Positions 1-9,913 are shown, numbered from the stretch's first letter. The stretch: 64,000 bases of DNA from an uncultured Clostridia bacterium (GCA_947166275.1 CAMVDP010000009.1:1-64000); one strand, 5' to 3'. Numbers and translations: made by a program. Notes: generated from the sequence alone by a model not told the origin.

Positions 1-726
1 CCCGCATCGATAATGACCAAGGTGACGCAGGGCGACCGTATACGCATCACACCCGCCATGAGCGGTCAGAACGCGGTCGCGAAGCTTTCCGATGTGCTTG
101 GCTATGAGCGCTTCAATGACGGAAGTGTGACATTCGGCGGCGAGACCTACGCGATAGGACTCAAAGCGACGGTCAACGGAGAGAAGAAGGATCCCGACTA
201 TCAGATCCAGCCCCTCGACAGCATCGAGACTTCGGGCGTTGTCACCTTCGGCGATCTGCTGCGCGTTATGGACGCGGGCTCCGAGGGAGTTGAATACCGC
301 GTGGGCGAGAATGTCATCGACGAGAACTATGTTCTCTCCAACGGCGATGTCATCAATGCTTACGACACATACGGCAACATCATCGGCACCACTGACGCTC
401 CCGCGCCGGCACCGATGCAGATGTCCGCGCCTGTTCAGCAGGCCGACGCGCCCGCAGAGGACAGCGAGACAGATCATGTATCCCCGAACGCGATACCCTT
501 CAATGGCAGAGGTATCAATGTTGAGGTCAATGGTGAGCGCGTAACGCTCGCTCCGAGAAACGGCGACTACATTCTGCTCGACCTGCTCAACAGCATCAAT
601 ATCGACCCCGCAGTGCCGAACAGTGAGATAGTACTCGAAATAAACGGCGCTCCCGCGAATTTCAGCAGCTACATCTCCGACGGAGACAGAGCTGTCATAA
701 AGGTACAGGAAAGAACCGGAAGCTGA
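1..726 (+). CDS. C-terminal part of a large protein, possibly FtsA/actin-like (5' end outside window)
   Basis: The reading frame is open from base 1, so the ATG at 13 is probably internal and this is the tail of a longer protein. Three small beta-rich modules are visible. The first two are separated by a short linker, and a Pro/Ala-rich linker (about residues 130-160 counted from the ATG) leads to the third. The last module (GINVEVNGERVTLAPRNGDY..., ending DGDRAVIKVQ) resembles, from memory, the C-terminal ubiquitin-like tail of clostridial 'cell division FtsA domain' proteins. That family assignment is an inference, because no ATPase motif lies inside the window. The stop overlaps the start of the next gene (TGATG), so the two are translationally coupled. 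Confidence 0.5.
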   Translation, partial: PASIMTKVTQGDRIRITPAMSGQNAVAKLSDVLGYERFNDGSVTFGGETYAIGLKATVNGEKKDPDYQIQPLDSIETSGVVTFGDLLRVMDAGSEGVEYRVGENVIDENYVLSNGDVINAYDTYGNIIGTTDAPAPAPMQMSAPVQQADAPAEDSETDHVSPNAIPFNGRGINVEVNGERVTLAPRNGDYILLDLLNSINIDPAVPNSEIVLEINGAPANFSSYISDGDRAVIKVQERTGS

Positions 727-2378
727 TGAAAAAACGATATACGGCGTCTCTTATCGCAGCCGCCATGCTTTTATGCGGCTGTAAGCAGGATATCAACTAC
801 GATGAGATCACTTTGCCGCCCGAGTACACCGAACAGCACCCCGATCCCGACGCGGACAAGGACAGCCTGCAGGAGACCGTTATAATTCCCGAAAATCTCG
901 CTGTTGATACCTATTCGCCCATTTCCTACGTTATCACTCCCGAGGAGTTTGAAAAGACAGTGCAGCTTGAAGGCTCCCCGGATGTGCAGACCTTCAACGA
1001 CGGCTTGATGGGTTTTACGGGCGACGGGTTTATCTGCCTGGGTGACCACGAGTACGCTTCCGTATCGGTGGACGTACCGACCTCCCAGTATTACGATATC
1101 GCCGTGACTCTGTGCAGCAACAGCACCAAGGTCGCGGTCATGGTCGGCGGCGATAAGGTAGTGATAAGCCCCGACGGCGATTACAACACGCTCAACGGCA
1201 CTGTCGTCGGTGCGGTGTATTCCGGCACGGGCAACGAGTTCGAGCCATACACCCTGAACGGTGTTTATCTCGGCAAAGGCGAGAACAAACTCACGGTACA
1301 GGTGATATCCGGCACGGCATATGTTGATGCGATCACCGTCAAGAACGGCAATACGGTGCAGAAGCTCGTGTATGAGGTCTCAAACGCCCCCATTGATCCG
1401 AATGCGTCGCTCAACACCAAGATCGTGAAGCGATACCTTGCGGACATCTACGGCAATCGCGTACTCACGGGGCAGTTCGTTTCCGCGGGCACCAACACCG
1501 AGATCAACGCGATATATATGTCCACGGGGCGGTATGCCGCGCTTCGATGCGCAGACATCGGCATATTCTCCTCAAACTACGAAGGATATGATAAGAATAA
1601 CGAGAACGAGATAAGCACCGCCATAAACTGGTGGAAGGGCGGAGGACTCGTGAGCTACACATGGTACTGGCAGCCGCCGCTCACCGACAAGCACTCCTGT
1701 TTCAGCGAGCTTACGGATTTCGACCTGAAGAAAGCCGTCACCGACAGCGATGTCGCGGACATGAGCCCGGTGTCACTGGAAGCGTACCTTCAGACCGGGC
1801 GTATCAGTAAGGAATGTATGGCGCTCATAACGGACATCGACGCGATAGCCGAAAAGCTGAAGCTGCTCGAAGCCGCGGATGTGCCGGTGCTGTTCCGTCC
1901 GATGCCCGAAGCGGGAGACGGCTGGTATTGGTGGGGTTGTGACAGTGAGAGCTATCTTTGGCTGTACAACTTCCTGTTCAAGCGCATCACCGCGTATCAC
2001 CAGCTTACGAACATTATCTGGGTGTGGAACGGAGAGAGCTATGACTTCTACCCCGGCGACGACAAAGTCGACATCGTCGGTATGGATATGTACACGCATT
2101 ACGATGTCTCCGGCAATAACCGCCTTATGGATGCCAAGAGCTACACGATAAAGAGCAAGGCCACGGCGCTCACCGAATGCGGGCGCATCCCGAGCCCCGA
2201 CACCCTCTCCCGTGACGGAGCTTACTGGCTCTGGTTCGCGCTATGGAAGGGCGATTATATCATCAATTCCAACGGCAGCATACAGTACTCCCACGTTACA
2301 GCCACCGAGCTCGATTACGCATATAACAACGAGCTCTTCATCACCCTCGACGAGCTGCCGGATTTCTCGCGGTATTAA
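726..2378 (+). CDS. GH26 family lipoprotein (beta-mannanase-like) with N-terminal carbohydrate-binding domain
   Basis: The protein has 550 residues. A lipoprotein signal ends in the lipobox LCGC (Cys19), so it should be anchored outside the cell. Residues about 70-215 look like a CBM6/35-type beta-sandwich. Residues about 230-545 are a GH26 barrel, recognised by VLFRPMPEAGDGWYWWG (acid/base Glu395) and ALTECG (nucleophile Glu484). GH26 enzymes cleave beta-1,4-mannans and some mixed or xylan-type beta-glycans. In most members the acid/base Glu is preceded by His (RPxHE); here it is Pro394, so the -1 subsite may differ. The gene overlaps the upstream stop by one base and ends at a strong bidirectional terminator. 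Confidence 0.82.
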   Translation: MKKRYTASLIAAAMLLCGCKQDINYDEITLPPEYTEQHPDPDADKDSLQETVIIPENLAVDTYSPISYVITPEEFEKTVQLEGSPDVQTFNDGLMGFTGDGFICLGDHEYASVSVDVPTSQYYDIAVTLCSNSTKVAVMVGGDKVVISPDGDYNTLNGTVVGAVYSGTGNEFEPYTLNGVYLGKGENKLTVQVISGTAYVDAITVKNGNTVQKLVYEVSNAPIDPNASLNTKIVKRYLADIYGNRVLTGQFVSAGTNTEINAIYMSTGRYAALRCADIGIFSSNYEGYDKNNENEISTAINWWKGGGLVSYTWYWQPPLTDKHSCFSELTDFDLKKAVTDSDVADMSPVSLEAYLQTGRISKECMALITDIDAIAEKLKLLEAADVPVLFRPMPEAGDGWYWWGCDSESYLWLYNFLFKRITAYHQLTNIIWVWNGESYDFYPGDDKVDIVGMDMYTHYDVSGNNRLMDAKSYTIKSKATALTECGRIPSPDTLSRDGAYWLWFALWKGDYIINSNGSIQYSHVTATELDYAYNNELFITLDELPDFSRY

Positions 2379-2454
2379 GAGGATCGCAGGGCAGAAGCCC
2401 TCTCCTCTCCGCAAAGGACTTTAACAGCTCCGAACGTTATCTGATAGCACGGAT

Positions 2455-2492
2455 AAAAAAAGAGTGTATCGATGATCGATACACTCTTTAAT
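2455..2492. terminator. Bidirectional rho-independent terminator
   Basis: AGAGTGTATCGAT pairs with ATCGATACACTCT. It is flanked by an A-run on the left and T-rich sequence on the right. It lies between the convergent GH26 gene (plus) and acpP (minus) and can serve both. Confidence 0.85.
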
Positions 2493-2539
2493 TTTTGCTA
2501 TCTGCCGCTGTACGGCACTGCGATCAGGCGTTTGCCTGC

Positions 2540-2773
2540 TTATTCTTCTGTGTTCTCCTCGATGTACTTTACAACATCGCCGACAGTCTTGATGTTCTCT
2601 ACCTGGTCATCGGGGATCTCAAGGTCGAACTCGTCCTCGAAGCTCATAACAAGGTCAACGATGTCGAGGGAATCTGCGCCGAGATCGTCCTGTATGCTGG
2701 AATTGAGTGTTACCTTATCTTCATCAACGTCGAGCTGGTCAACTATGATGCTCTTAACTTTGTCAAAAATCAT
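2540..2773 (-). CDS. acpP: Acyl carrier protein
   Basis: This 77-residue, very acidic four-helix protein carries growing acyl chains in type II fatty acid synthesis. The phosphopantetheine site is the classic GADSLD, with Ser35. An AGGAGGC-type ribosome site precedes the ATG. The gene lies 158 bases downstream of accA at the end of the fab/acc cluster, but it has its own near-consensus promoter and terminator. It can therefore be expressed independently and at a high level, as expected for an abundant carrier. Confidence 0.97.
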   Translation of the reverse strand: MIFDKVKSIIVDQLDVDEDKVTLNSSIQDDLGADSLDIVDLVMSFEDEFDLEIPDDQVENIKTVGDVVKYIEENTEE

Positions 2774-2816
2774 AATGCTTGCCTCCGTGTTTTATTTGTT
2801 GTTTATCACAATTATC

Positions 2817-2845
2817 ATTATAAATGATAGTTTTGGAAAAATCAA
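2817..2845 (-). promoter_or_regulatory. acpP promoter
   Basis: On the minus strand, TTGATT (2845-2840), a 17-base spacer and TATAAT (2822-2817). The expected transcript start is about 36 bases before the acpP ATG. Confidence 0.75.
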
Positions 2846-2931
2846 TAGCTTTTTTCATTTTTTGTAAAATTGGCAAAAATATACATATTAGGCGGCACTG
2901 TTTAGTCAATACCTACAAACCTCGTCCCCGC

Positions 2932-3741
2932 TCAACCTTCGGAAAATACGCCTATCTTGCGGAATTTGTCGTATCTGCGGCGGAGCATTTCATCGGTGTC
3001 CACCGCTTTAAGTCTGGGTATGGCTTCAGACAGATACTCGGAAATATTCTCGGCTGTGAGCTTCGGGTCAGTATGAGCTCCGCCCTCCGGCTCCTCTATG
3101 ATATGCTCACACACGCCGAATTTCAGCAGGTCTTCTGCGGTTATCTTCATAAGCTCCGCGGCTTCCGATTCCCTCGACGCGTCCTTCCAGAGTATTGCCG
3201 CAAACCCTCTCGGCGATATCACCGAGTACAGTGCGTTCTCAAGCATCGCGAGCTCGTCGCACACTGCGAGTGCGAGCGCTCCGCCGCTTCCGCCTTCGCC
3301 GAGAACTATACTGATGACAGGTGTTTTAAGGGTCATGAACTCCATAAGGTTGCGGGCTATCGCCTCACCCTGTCCGCGCTTCTCGGCCTCTATGCCGCAG
3401 AATGCACCGGGAGTGTCGACAAGGCAGATGACGGGTCTGTGGAACTTCTCCGCCTGTTTTGCGAGTCGGAGCGCTTTGCGGTAGCCCTCCGGGTGCGGCA
3501 TTGAGAAGTTTGAGCGCTTGTTTTCTTCAAGGTTGCGACCTTTTACCTGTGCTATCACGGTCACGGGTATCGTGCCGAACATTCCGACACCGCCGAGTAT
3601 CGCGGCATCGTCGCCGAAATGGCGGTCACCGTGGAGTTCGATGAAGTTGCTGAAAAGCGCCGGTATGTAGTCCCGCACAGTCGGGCGCCCCTTTTCACGT
3701 ATGAGCGCGAGACGCTCGGTAGCGGTAAGTGCGTTCATCAT
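2932..3741 (-). CDS. accA: Acetyl-CoA carboxylase carboxyltransferase subunit alpha
   Basis: The 269-residue crotonase-fold subunit pairs with AccD to move CO2 from carboxybiotin to acetyl-CoA, giving malonyl-CoA. Recognisable segments are [27 protein letters not shown] and [12 protein letters not shown] (oxyanion glycine turn). The protein is shorter than the 319-residue E. coli AccA because it lacks most of the N-terminal helical extension, as usual in Clostridia. Its start overlaps the accD stop in an ATGA tetranucleotide, which suggests translational coupling and equal stoichiometry. Confidence 0.96.
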   Translation of the reverse strand: MMNALTATERLALIREKGRPTVRDYIPALFSNFIELHGDRHFGDDAAILGGVGMFGTIPVTVIAQVKGRNLEENKRSNFSMPHPEGYRKALRLAKQAEKFHRPVICLVDTPGAFCGIEAEKRGQGEAIARNLMEFMTLKTPVISIVLGEGGSGGALALAVCDELAMLENALYSVISPRGFAAILWKDASRESEAAELMKITAEDLLKFGVCEHIIEEPEGGAHTDPKLTAENISEYLSEAIPRLKAVDTDEMLRRRYDKFRKIGVFSEG

Positions 3742-4652
3742 TTCGCGGCACCTCCCCTGTATTCCTCTGCGCGGGTGTAGTTGTGGGTACGGAATATCTT
3801 CGAAAGTGTCGGACGCAGCGTTTTGCGGTCAACGATCATATCAACGAAGCCATTTTCGAGCATGAACTCCGCAGATTGGAAATCATCGGGAAGCTTCTGT
3901 TTGATCGTGCCTTCGATGACGCGTCTGCCGGCAAAGCCGATGAGCACTTTCGGCTCAGCGATTATGATATCACCGAGGCTTGCGAATGACGCTGTCACCC
4001 CGCCGGTAGTGGGGTCGGTCATGACCGTCACATAGAGCTGACCGGCTTCGTTGTGGCGCGCAATGGCACCGGAGGTCTTTGCCATCTGCATAAGCGAGAT
4101 GATGCCCTCCTGCATTCTTGCGCCGCCGGACGCGGTGAACAGTACGACCGGAAGCTTGTTCTTTGTCGCGTACTCGAACGCGCGGGTTATCTTTTCACCG
4201 ACTACGCTTCCCATGCTTGCCATCATGAAGTTGCTGTCCATTATGCCGATGACGGTCTTATAGCGGTGTATCATGCAAACTCCGGTCACGACAGCCTCAC
4301 AGATGCCGCAGGAAGCCTGAAGCTCCTGTATCTTTGCTTCGTAGCCCGGGAATTCTATCGGGTTGAGAGTTTTCAGATCCGCGTCAAGCTCGGTAAATGT
4401 ACCCTTGTCCACGGTCATTTCAAGTCTCTCCCGCCAGCCTATGCGTGCGTGGTAATTGCATGCGGGGCAGATTGATTTATTGCGCTCGAAATCATCGCGG
4501 TACACGACGGTGCCGCATCTTGGGCATTTGAACAGCAGCCCCTGCGGTATCGCGACGCCCGGAGAAGGCTTTTTCTGCTTACTGTCGGCCTTTGGTTTGG
4601 TGTCCGCTTTAGAGCGGTCTATTACGACCTTGAAAAGATCCTCTATTGCCAA
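3738..4652 (-). CDS. accD: Acetyl-CoA carboxylase carboxyltransferase subunit beta
   Basis: The 304-residue partner of AccA. An N-terminal Lys-rich stretch leads to a four-cysteine zinc ribbon (Cys43, Cys46, Cys62, Cys65; CPRC...CPAC). This is followed by the crotonase-fold carboxyltransferase core with [12 protein letters not shown] and TNPTTGGV-like segments (here [14 protein letters not shown]). It lies 23 bases after accC and overlaps accA by four bases. Confidence 0.96.
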   Translation of the reverse strand: MAIEDLFKVVIDRSKADTKPKADSKQKKPSPGVAIPQGLLFKCPRCGTVVYRDDFERNKSICPACNYHARIGWRERLEMTVDKGTFTELDADLKTLNPIEFPGYEAKIQELQASCGICEAVVTGVCMIHRYKTVIGIMDSNFMMASMGSVVGEKITRAFEYATKNKLPVVLFTASGGARMQEGIISLMQMAKTSGAIARHNEAGQLYVTVMTDPTTGGVTASFASLGDIIIAEPKVLIGFAGRRVIEGTIKQKLPDDFQSAEFMLENGFVDMIVDRKTLRPTLSKIFRTHNYTRAEEYRGGAAK

Positions 4653-4675
4653 TTGAGATCACACTCCCGGTTTCG

Positions 4676-6019
4676 TTATGAAAAGTCCTTGCGGTTGAGG
4701 AAGCCTATATCGATATTGCCGTTGATGAAGTCTTCATCGCGCAGCAGGCTGAGCTGGTAGTCAATATTGGTCTGTACGCCCTCGATAAGCATCTCGCCCA
4801 GCGCCACGCGCATCTTGGTTATGGCTTCGGCGCGGTCTTCACCGTGGACGATAAGCTTTGCTATCATGCTGTCGTAGTACTGCGGGATCTCGTAGCCCTG
4901 GTAAACGGCGGTGTCAATGCGCACGCCGAACCCTCCGGGAACGTGTATGGACTCGATCTTGCCGGGGCAGGGGCGGAAGCCGTTCTTTGGGTCCTCCGCG
5001 TTCACGCGGCACTCGATGGTATGTCCGGTGAGCCGCACATCCTCCTGCTTTATGCCGAGCTTCATGCCGCCGGCTATGAGTATCTGCTGTTTTACGAGGT
5101 CGATGCCGGTCTCCATTTCGGTTACGGGGTGCTCGACCTGTATGCGGGCATTCATTTCCATGAAGTAGAAGTTCCTGTCCTTGTCAACGAGAAATTCCAC
5201 AGTGCCGGCATTCTTGTAGCCGCAGGCCCTTGCTGCCTTAACGGCAGCTTCGCCCATTGCCGCACGCAGCTCCGGGGTCATTATCGGGCTCGGGGACTCC
5301 TCAAGCACCTTCTGATTGCGCCGCTGGCACGAGCAGTCACGCTCGCCGAGGTGGATAACGTTTCCGTATTCATCCCCGAGTATTTGCACTTCGACATGGC
5401 GCGGGTCGACGATGAACTTCTCGATGTACACCTCATCGTTGCCGAAAAAGCGCAGAGCTTCTTCTTTGGCCGCGGCGAGCGCCTTTTCGAGCTCCTGCTC
5501 ACTGTCGGCACGGCGGATACCTCTGCCGCCTCCGCCGGCACTTGCCTTGACGAGCACGGGATATCCGATATCCGCGGCTATGGTCTTTGCTTCGTCCACG
5601 TTTTCAACTATGCCGTCAGAGCCTCTCACTACGGGAACTCCCGCCTTTATCATGGTGGCTTTGGCGTTTGCCTTATCGCCCATTGCATCCATGGCATCGG
5701 CATCGGGGCCTATCCATTTGATACCGCACTTGTTGCAAAGGCGCACAAAGCGGCTGCTTTCGGACAGGAACCCGAAGCCCGGGTGGATCGCCTGGGCGCC
5801 GGTTATTTCACAAGCTGCGAGTATCGCGCGGGTATTCAGATAGCTGTCGGAGCTTCTCGCGCCGCCTATACAGACGGACTGGTCAGCGATCTGCGCGTGG
5901 AGCGCGTTTTTGTCGGCAGTCGAATAGACCGCTACGGTCTCGATCCCGAGCTCGCGGCAGGCACGGATGACTCTGAGTGCTATCTCGCCGCGATTCGCTA
6001 TAAGTATTTTATCGATCAT
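4676..6019 (-). CDS. accC: Acetyl-CoA carboxylase biotin carboxylase subunit
   Basis: The 447-residue ATP-grasp enzyme carboxylates biotin on AccB using ATP and bicarbonate. It starts MIDKILIANRGEIALRVIRA, the family hallmark. The glycine-rich ATP loop (KASAGGGGRGIRRA), the biotin/bicarbonate region CSCQRRNQKVLEESPS and the catalytic MEMNARIQVEHPVTE are all intact. Length matches the family. It is transcribed between fabZ and accD. Confidence 0.97.
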   Translation of the reverse strand: MIDKILIANRGEIALRVIRACRELGIETVAVYSTADKNALHAQIADQSVCIGGARSSDSYLNTRAILAACEITGAQAIHPGFGFLSESSRFVRLCNKCGIKWIGPDADAMDAMGDKANAKATMIKAGVPVVRGSDGIVENVDEAKTIAADIGYPVLVKASAGGGGRGIRRADSEQELEKALAAAKEEALRFFGNDEVYIEKFIVDPRHVEVQILGDEYGNVIHLGERDCSCQRRNQKVLEESPSPIMTPELRAAMGEAAVKAARACGYKNAGTVEFLVDKDRNFYFMEMNARIQVEHPVTEMETGIDLVKQQILIAGGMKLGIKQEDVRLTGHTIECRVNAEDPKNGFRPCPGKIESIHVPGGFGVRIDTAVYQGYEIPQYYDSMIAKLIVHGEDRAEAITKMRVALGEMLIEGVQTNIDYQLSLLRDEDFINGNIDIGFLNRKDFS

Positions 6020-6049
6020 ATATCTTATTTCCGTATTAAAGATTCAATG

Positions 6050-6475
6050 TCACTTTATCGCAAAGGATATCTCCGCCGTGCAGGCTTTTTCGCCGTTGAC
6101 GGTCGCGATGCCTTTTCCGACTCCTACAGGTCCCTTGACCTTTATGATCTCTACATCAAGTTTCAGCGTGTCCCCCGGCACGACCTGCCTGCGGAACTTA
6201 GCTTCCTTGACTCCGCCGAAGAAGCCTATCTTGCCTTTGTTTTCCGGCAGCATCAGCATAGCAACGGCTCCTGCCTGCGCAAGCATCTCAAGTATAAGCA
6301 CGCCCGGCACCACCGGATAATCGGGGAAATGTCCCTTGAACCAGAAGTCATCGGCTTTGATGTGCTTGTACGCCACAACACGCTTGCCTTCCTCGATCTC
6401 CTCTATCTCATCGATAAGGAGAAACGGGTCGCGGTGCGGTATGACCTGCTTTATCTGCTCAATATCCATTTTCAC
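6050..6475 (-). CDS. fabZ: 3-hydroxyacyl-ACP dehydratase FabZ
   Basis: The 141-residue hot-dog-fold dehydratase forms trans-2-enoyl-ACP in each elongation cycle. The catalytic pair is His49 (in [11 protein letters not shown]) and Glu63 ([12 protein letters not shown]). No FabA-type isomerase is present in the window. It lies 21 bases after accB. Confidence 0.96.
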   Translation of the reverse strand: MKMDIEQIKQVIPHRDPFLLIDEIEEIEEGKRVVAYKHIKADDFWFKGHFPDYPVVPGVLILEMLAQAGAVAMLMLPENKGKIGFFGGVKEAKFRRQVVPGDTLKLDVEIIKVKGPVGVGKGIATVNGEKACTAEISFAIK

Positions 6476-6496
6476 GGCTCGTTACCTCGTTTATTA

Positions 6497-6967
6497 TTAT
6501 TCTATCCGCATTATGGGCTGACCAAACTCTACGGTCTCGCCGTCCTCGACGAATATTTCAGCTACAGCGCCGTCGTACTCGCTTGTTACCTCGTTCATAA
6601 GCTTCATGCTCTCGATGATGAACAGCACATCTCCCTTGCATACCTGCTTGCCGACCGTTGCGAACGGCGGTTTTCCGGGTGACGGCGAGGAATAGAAGGT
6701 ACCGACTATGGGGGAGGTCACTACCTTCCCGCTCTGCGCGGGAGCGCAGTCATTCCGCAGATCGGGCTGCGGCGGGAGCTGAACACCCTGCGGTGCCGCC
6801 ATGAACGGCATAGGCATGGGCGGCGGTGCCGCCATCTCGGGGTGCTTTTCGCCGAGCTCTATTTCAAACTTGTCGTTCTTGATCCTGAAATACCCGAGCC
6901 CGCTTTCCTTCATGAGTTCGATGTATTCTTTAGCTGCGCCGAGCAGCTCACCATGTTCGTACTGCAT
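6497..6967 (-). CDS. accB: Biotin carboxyl carrier protein of acetyl-CoA carboxylase
   Basis: The 156-residue carrier carries biotin between AccC and AccA/AccD. The C-terminal biotinyl domain has the acceptor lysine in ESMKLMNEV. A Pro/Ala/Met-rich flexible linker follows the N-terminal helix. An in-frame ATG at 7003 exists, but it would overlap fabF. The ATG at 6967 is preceded by GGAGGAG and gives the usual short N-terminus (MQYEHGELL), so it is preferred. Confidence 0.95.
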   Translation of the reverse strand: MQYEHGELLGAAKEYIELMKESGLGYFRIKNDKFEIELGEKHPEMAAPPPMPMPFMAAPQGVQLPPQPDLRNDCAPAQSGKVVTSPIVGTFYSSPSPGKPPFATVGKQVCKGDVLFIIESMKLMNEVTSEYDGAVAEIFVEDGETVEFGQPIMRIE

Positions 6968-6978
6968 AGTCTCCTCCG

Positions 6979-8214
6979 TTATCTGTCCGCGGGCAGGAAG
7001 CACAGCGTTGCGTTGTGTCCCCCGAATCCGAGTGAATTGCTTATTGCGCCTGTTATCTTCATATCTCTCGCGCTGCCCTTGCAGTTGTCGAGGTCACATT
7101 CCTCGTCATCAACGGAGAGCCCGACTGTGGCATGGACGAACCCGTCCTTCATCTGGAGCGCTACTGCTGCGGCTTCAAGTCCGCCCGCAGCGCCGAGCAG
7201 ATGCCCGGTCATGGATTTTGTCGAATTGACTGCGATCTTGTACGCGTGCTCACCGAAGGTCTTCTTGAGCGCCGCTGTTTCAGTCTTGTCATTCATGCTT
7301 GTTGATGTGCCATGCGCGTTGCAGTAGTTTATCGTTTCGAACGGGACTCCCGCTTCCTCCACGGCAAGCTGCATAGCCTTTGCTCCGGCTTCGCCGTCGG
7401 GTGCGGGGCTTGTTTCGTGGTAAGCGTCGCAGGTAGCGCCATATCCCGCGATCTCGCAGTATATCTTTGCTCCGCGCTTTACCGCGTGCTCGTATTCTTC
7501 GAGTATCACGATGCCGCTCCCGTCACCGAGCACGAAGCCCGAGCGCTCCTTGTCGAATGGGATAGAAGCCCTGTCCGGGTCAGTGCTGCGGCACATCGCG
7601 TGCATATTGTTGAAGCCTGCCATAGCGAATCCGATGCTGCACGCTTCGGTGCCGCCGGATATGGCGCAGTCGAGGTATCCGTGCTTTATCATGCGGAACG
7701 CTTCGCCTATTGCATGGGTAGAAGACGCGCACGCCGATGTTATGGTATAGTTTGCGCCCTTGAAGCCTGTCTTTATGGCGACCTCACCGGGTGCAAGATT
7801 GCTTATCATCATCGGGATAGTGAACACTGAAACGCGGCTGTTGCCCTTGTTATGGTAATTGAGTATCTGCTCCTCGGTGGTCTGGATGCCGCCGATGCCG
7901 CTCGCGATGATAACTCCGCATCTGTATGGGTCGAGGTCCGCGAAGTCTGTACCCGCGTCTTCGAGAGCCTTCTTTGATGCGTACAGCGCGTATCTTGTCA
8001 CCATGTCGGTGCGGCGCGCCTCGCGCTTGTCGATATACTCCGAGTCATCGAAGTTTTTCACTCTTGCGACCACGTTCTTTTCCTCGGACTGTCCCGGGAA
8101 CCATTCTTCGAGTGTGAAGCCATGCTTTCCTGCTTTAAGGTTCGCTTCGAAGTCACTGAGGGTATTGCCTATCGGGCTGAGCACTCCGAGTCCGGTTATT
8201 ACTACTCTTCTCAT
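6979..8214 (-). CDS. fabF: Beta-ketoacyl-ACP synthase II
   Basis: The 411-residue condensing enzyme elongates acyl-ACP with malonyl-ACP. The Cys-His-His triad is visible: Cys162 in TSACASSTHAIG, His in NAHGTSTSMND and His in KSMTGHLLGAAG. It is the only elongating KAS in the cluster; FabH does initiation. A GGAGAATAAATG start is 22 bases after fabG. Confidence 0.96.
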   Translation of the reverse strand: MRRVVITGLGVLSPIGNTLSDFEANLKAGKHGFTLEEWFPGQSEEKNVVARVKNFDDSEYIDKREARRTDMVTRYALYASKKALEDAGTDFADLDPYRCGVIIASGIGGIQTTEEQILNYHNKGNSRVSVFTIPMMISNLAPGEVAIKTGFKGANYTITSACASSTHAIGEAFRMIKHGYLDCAISGGTEACSIGFAMAGFNNMHAMCRSTDPDRASIPFDKERSGFVLGDGSGIVILEEYEHAVKRGAKIYCEIAGYGATCDAYHETSPAPDGEAGAKAMQLAVEEAGVPFETINYCNAHGTSTSMNDKTETAALKKTFGEHAYKIAVNSTKSMTGHLLGAAGGLEAAAVALQMKDGFVHATVGLSVDDEECDLDNCKGSARDMKITGAISNSLGFGGHNATLCFLPADR

Positions 8215-8236
8215 TTATTCTCCTGTCCGGGCGTGC

Positions 8237-8977
8237 TCACATTGAGAGGCCGCCGCTTATCTCTATGGTCTGTCCTGTGATGTACGATGCGTCGTCTGAC
8301 AGCAGGAACGACACCACGGAGGCTATCTCCTCGACCTCACCGAAGCGCTTGAGCGCTATCTGCTCGAAGATCTTGCTCTTCTGATCATCGGTGAGCTTGT
8401 CGGTCATGGGGGTCTTGATAAGCCCGGGAGCTACCGCGTTCACGCGGATATTGCGAGCTCCGACTTCCTTTGCCGCGCTCATGGTCATACCGATGATCGC
8501 CGCTTTGGACGCGGAGTAGTTGAACTGACCCGGGTTGCCGTAAAGTCCTGCCACGGATGCCATATTGACTACCGCGCCGTGCTTCTGTTTCATCATTATC
8601 TTGATAGTCGGCTTCATCATGTTGAATATCGACTTCTGGTTGACTGCGATGACGCTGTCATACTGCTCCTCGGTCATGAGCGTGAGCAGGGTGTCCTTGG
8701 TGATGCCCGCGTTGTTCACGAGCGCGTCGATGGTGCCGAAAGCGTCCTTGACCGCCTTGACGAGCTCCGCGCACTGGTTGAAGTCCGACACATCCGCGGG
8801 GAATATCTCCGCCTTGATGCCTGAAGCTCTGCACGCCTCTGCGACCGCTTCAGCCTTGATTCTGCTGTCGTTGTTGGGGTAGTAGTTTATCGCGATGTCC
8901 CAGCCGTCCTTTGCCAGTCTTTTTGCTATGCACTCGCCTATTCCCTGCGAAGCGCCTGTGATAAGTGCAACTGCCAT
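8237..8977 (-). CDS. fabG: 3-oxoacyl-ACP reductase FabG
   Basis: This 246-residue short-chain dehydrogenase is the NADPH-dependent ketoreductase of the elongation cycle. Seen: cofactor loop TGASQGIGE, NNAG, and the catalytic Ser141-Tyr154-Lys158 (NMASVAGLYG...NYSASKAA). It sits between fabK and fabF with a 12-base gap after fabK. Confidence 0.95.
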   Translation of the reverse strand: MAVALITGASQGIGECIAKRLAKDGWDIAINYYPNNDSRIKAEAVAEACRASGIKAEIFPADVSDFNQCAELVKAVKDAFGTIDALVNNAGITKDTLLTLMTEEQYDSVIAVNQKSIFNMMKPTIKIMMKQKHGAVVNMASVAGLYGNPGQFNYSASKAAIIGMTMSAAKEVGARNIRVNAVAPGLIKTPMTDKLTDDQKSKIFEQIALKRFGEVEEIASVVSFLLSDDASYITGQTIEISGGLSM

Positions 8978-8989
8978 ATTCTTTGTCCT

Positions 8990-9913
8990 TTACTTTCCGA
9001 GTAATTTTTCCGCCTGCGCGAACATATCCGTTATAATATCCCTGCACGGTCTGATATCGTTCACCATGCCTGCGATAGCGCCGCACATGAACGAGCCGTT
9101 TTCAAGGTCTCCGTCGACCACAGCCTTCCGGAGCGAGCCGGCAGATATCTGCTCAAACTCTTCGGGAGTGCCGCCGTCCTTTTCGAATGTCTGGAGCTTC
9201 TTTGCGAGCTTCGATTTTACGTTGCGGCACGGGTGACCTGTGAAGCGTCCTGTTACCACGCTGTCGGTGTCTTTGGCGCCTATCACGAGGTTTTTGTAGT
9301 TATCGTGTATCTTGCATTCCGTGCTTGCAAGGAAGCGAGTGCCGACCTGAACGCCCTCGGCTCCCAGCATGAATGATGCCGCCACTCCGCGCCCGTCAGC
9401 TATACCGCCGGCTGCGAGCACGGGGATCTCCACCGCGTCCACGACCTGCGGCACAAGGCACATAGTGGTATTCTCACCGATGTGACCGCCGCTCTCGGTG
9501 CCTTCCGCTATCACCGCGTCGGCTCCCGAGCGCTCCATGCGCTTTGCGAGAGCTACCGACGGTACCACCGGTATCACCTTGATGCCGGCAGCCTTCCAGC
9601 CTTCCATGAACTTTCCGGGATTGCCTGCGCCTGTGGTGACGAACGCCACGCCCTCGTCAATGACGAGCTGGGCGAGGTCTTCCGCGTTCGGGCTCATGAG
9701 CATCACGTTCACGCCGAAGGGCTTGTCGGTGAGCGACTTCGCATTTCTTATCTGTTCACGCAGATAGTCGATCGGAGCCGCCCCTCCGGCGATTATTCCG
9801 GCGCCGCCCGCGTTGGAAACTGCGGCAGCGAGGGTGCTTTCAGCGACCCATGCCATACCGCCCTGTAAAATGGGGTATTCTATCCCGAGAAGCTCGGTAA
9901 TTCTTGTTTTCAT
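8990..9913 (-). CDS. fabK: Enoyl-ACP reductase II (FMN-dependent)
   Basis: The 307-residue TIM-barrel flavoprotein catalyses the last reduction of each fatty acid cycle. The family shares its fold with nitronate monooxygenases (ILQGGMAWV start; ESGGHIGE; AAGGIADGRG; GTRFLAS). Its position inside a fab operon lacking fabI makes the FabK role firm. Organisms relying only on FabK are typically insensitive to triclosan-type FabI inhibitors (known for the family; not tested here). Confidence 0.95.
   Translation of the reverse strand: MKTRITELLGIEYPILQGGMAWVAESTLAAAVSNAGGAGIIAGGAAPIDYLREQIRNAKSLTDKPFGVNVMLMSPNAEDLAQLVIDEGVAFVTTGAGNPGKFMEGWKAAGIKVIPVVPSVALAKRMERSGADAVIAEGTESGGHIGENTTMCLVPQVVDAVEIPVLAAGGIADGRGVAASFMLGAEGVQVGTRFLASTECKIHDNYKNLVIGAKDTDSVVTGRFTGHPCRNVKSKLAKKLQTFEKDGGTPEEFEQISAGSLRKAVVDGDLENGSFMCGAIAGMVNDIRPCRDIITDMFAQAEKLLGK

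Noticed and set aside
4844-6682. Long plus-strand open frame of 612 codons
   Set aside because: Lies opposite accC, fabZ and accB, has no ribosome site and a non-protein-like composition; a shadow of high-GC codon usage. Similar long shadows oppose gyrA, gyrB and the valS region.
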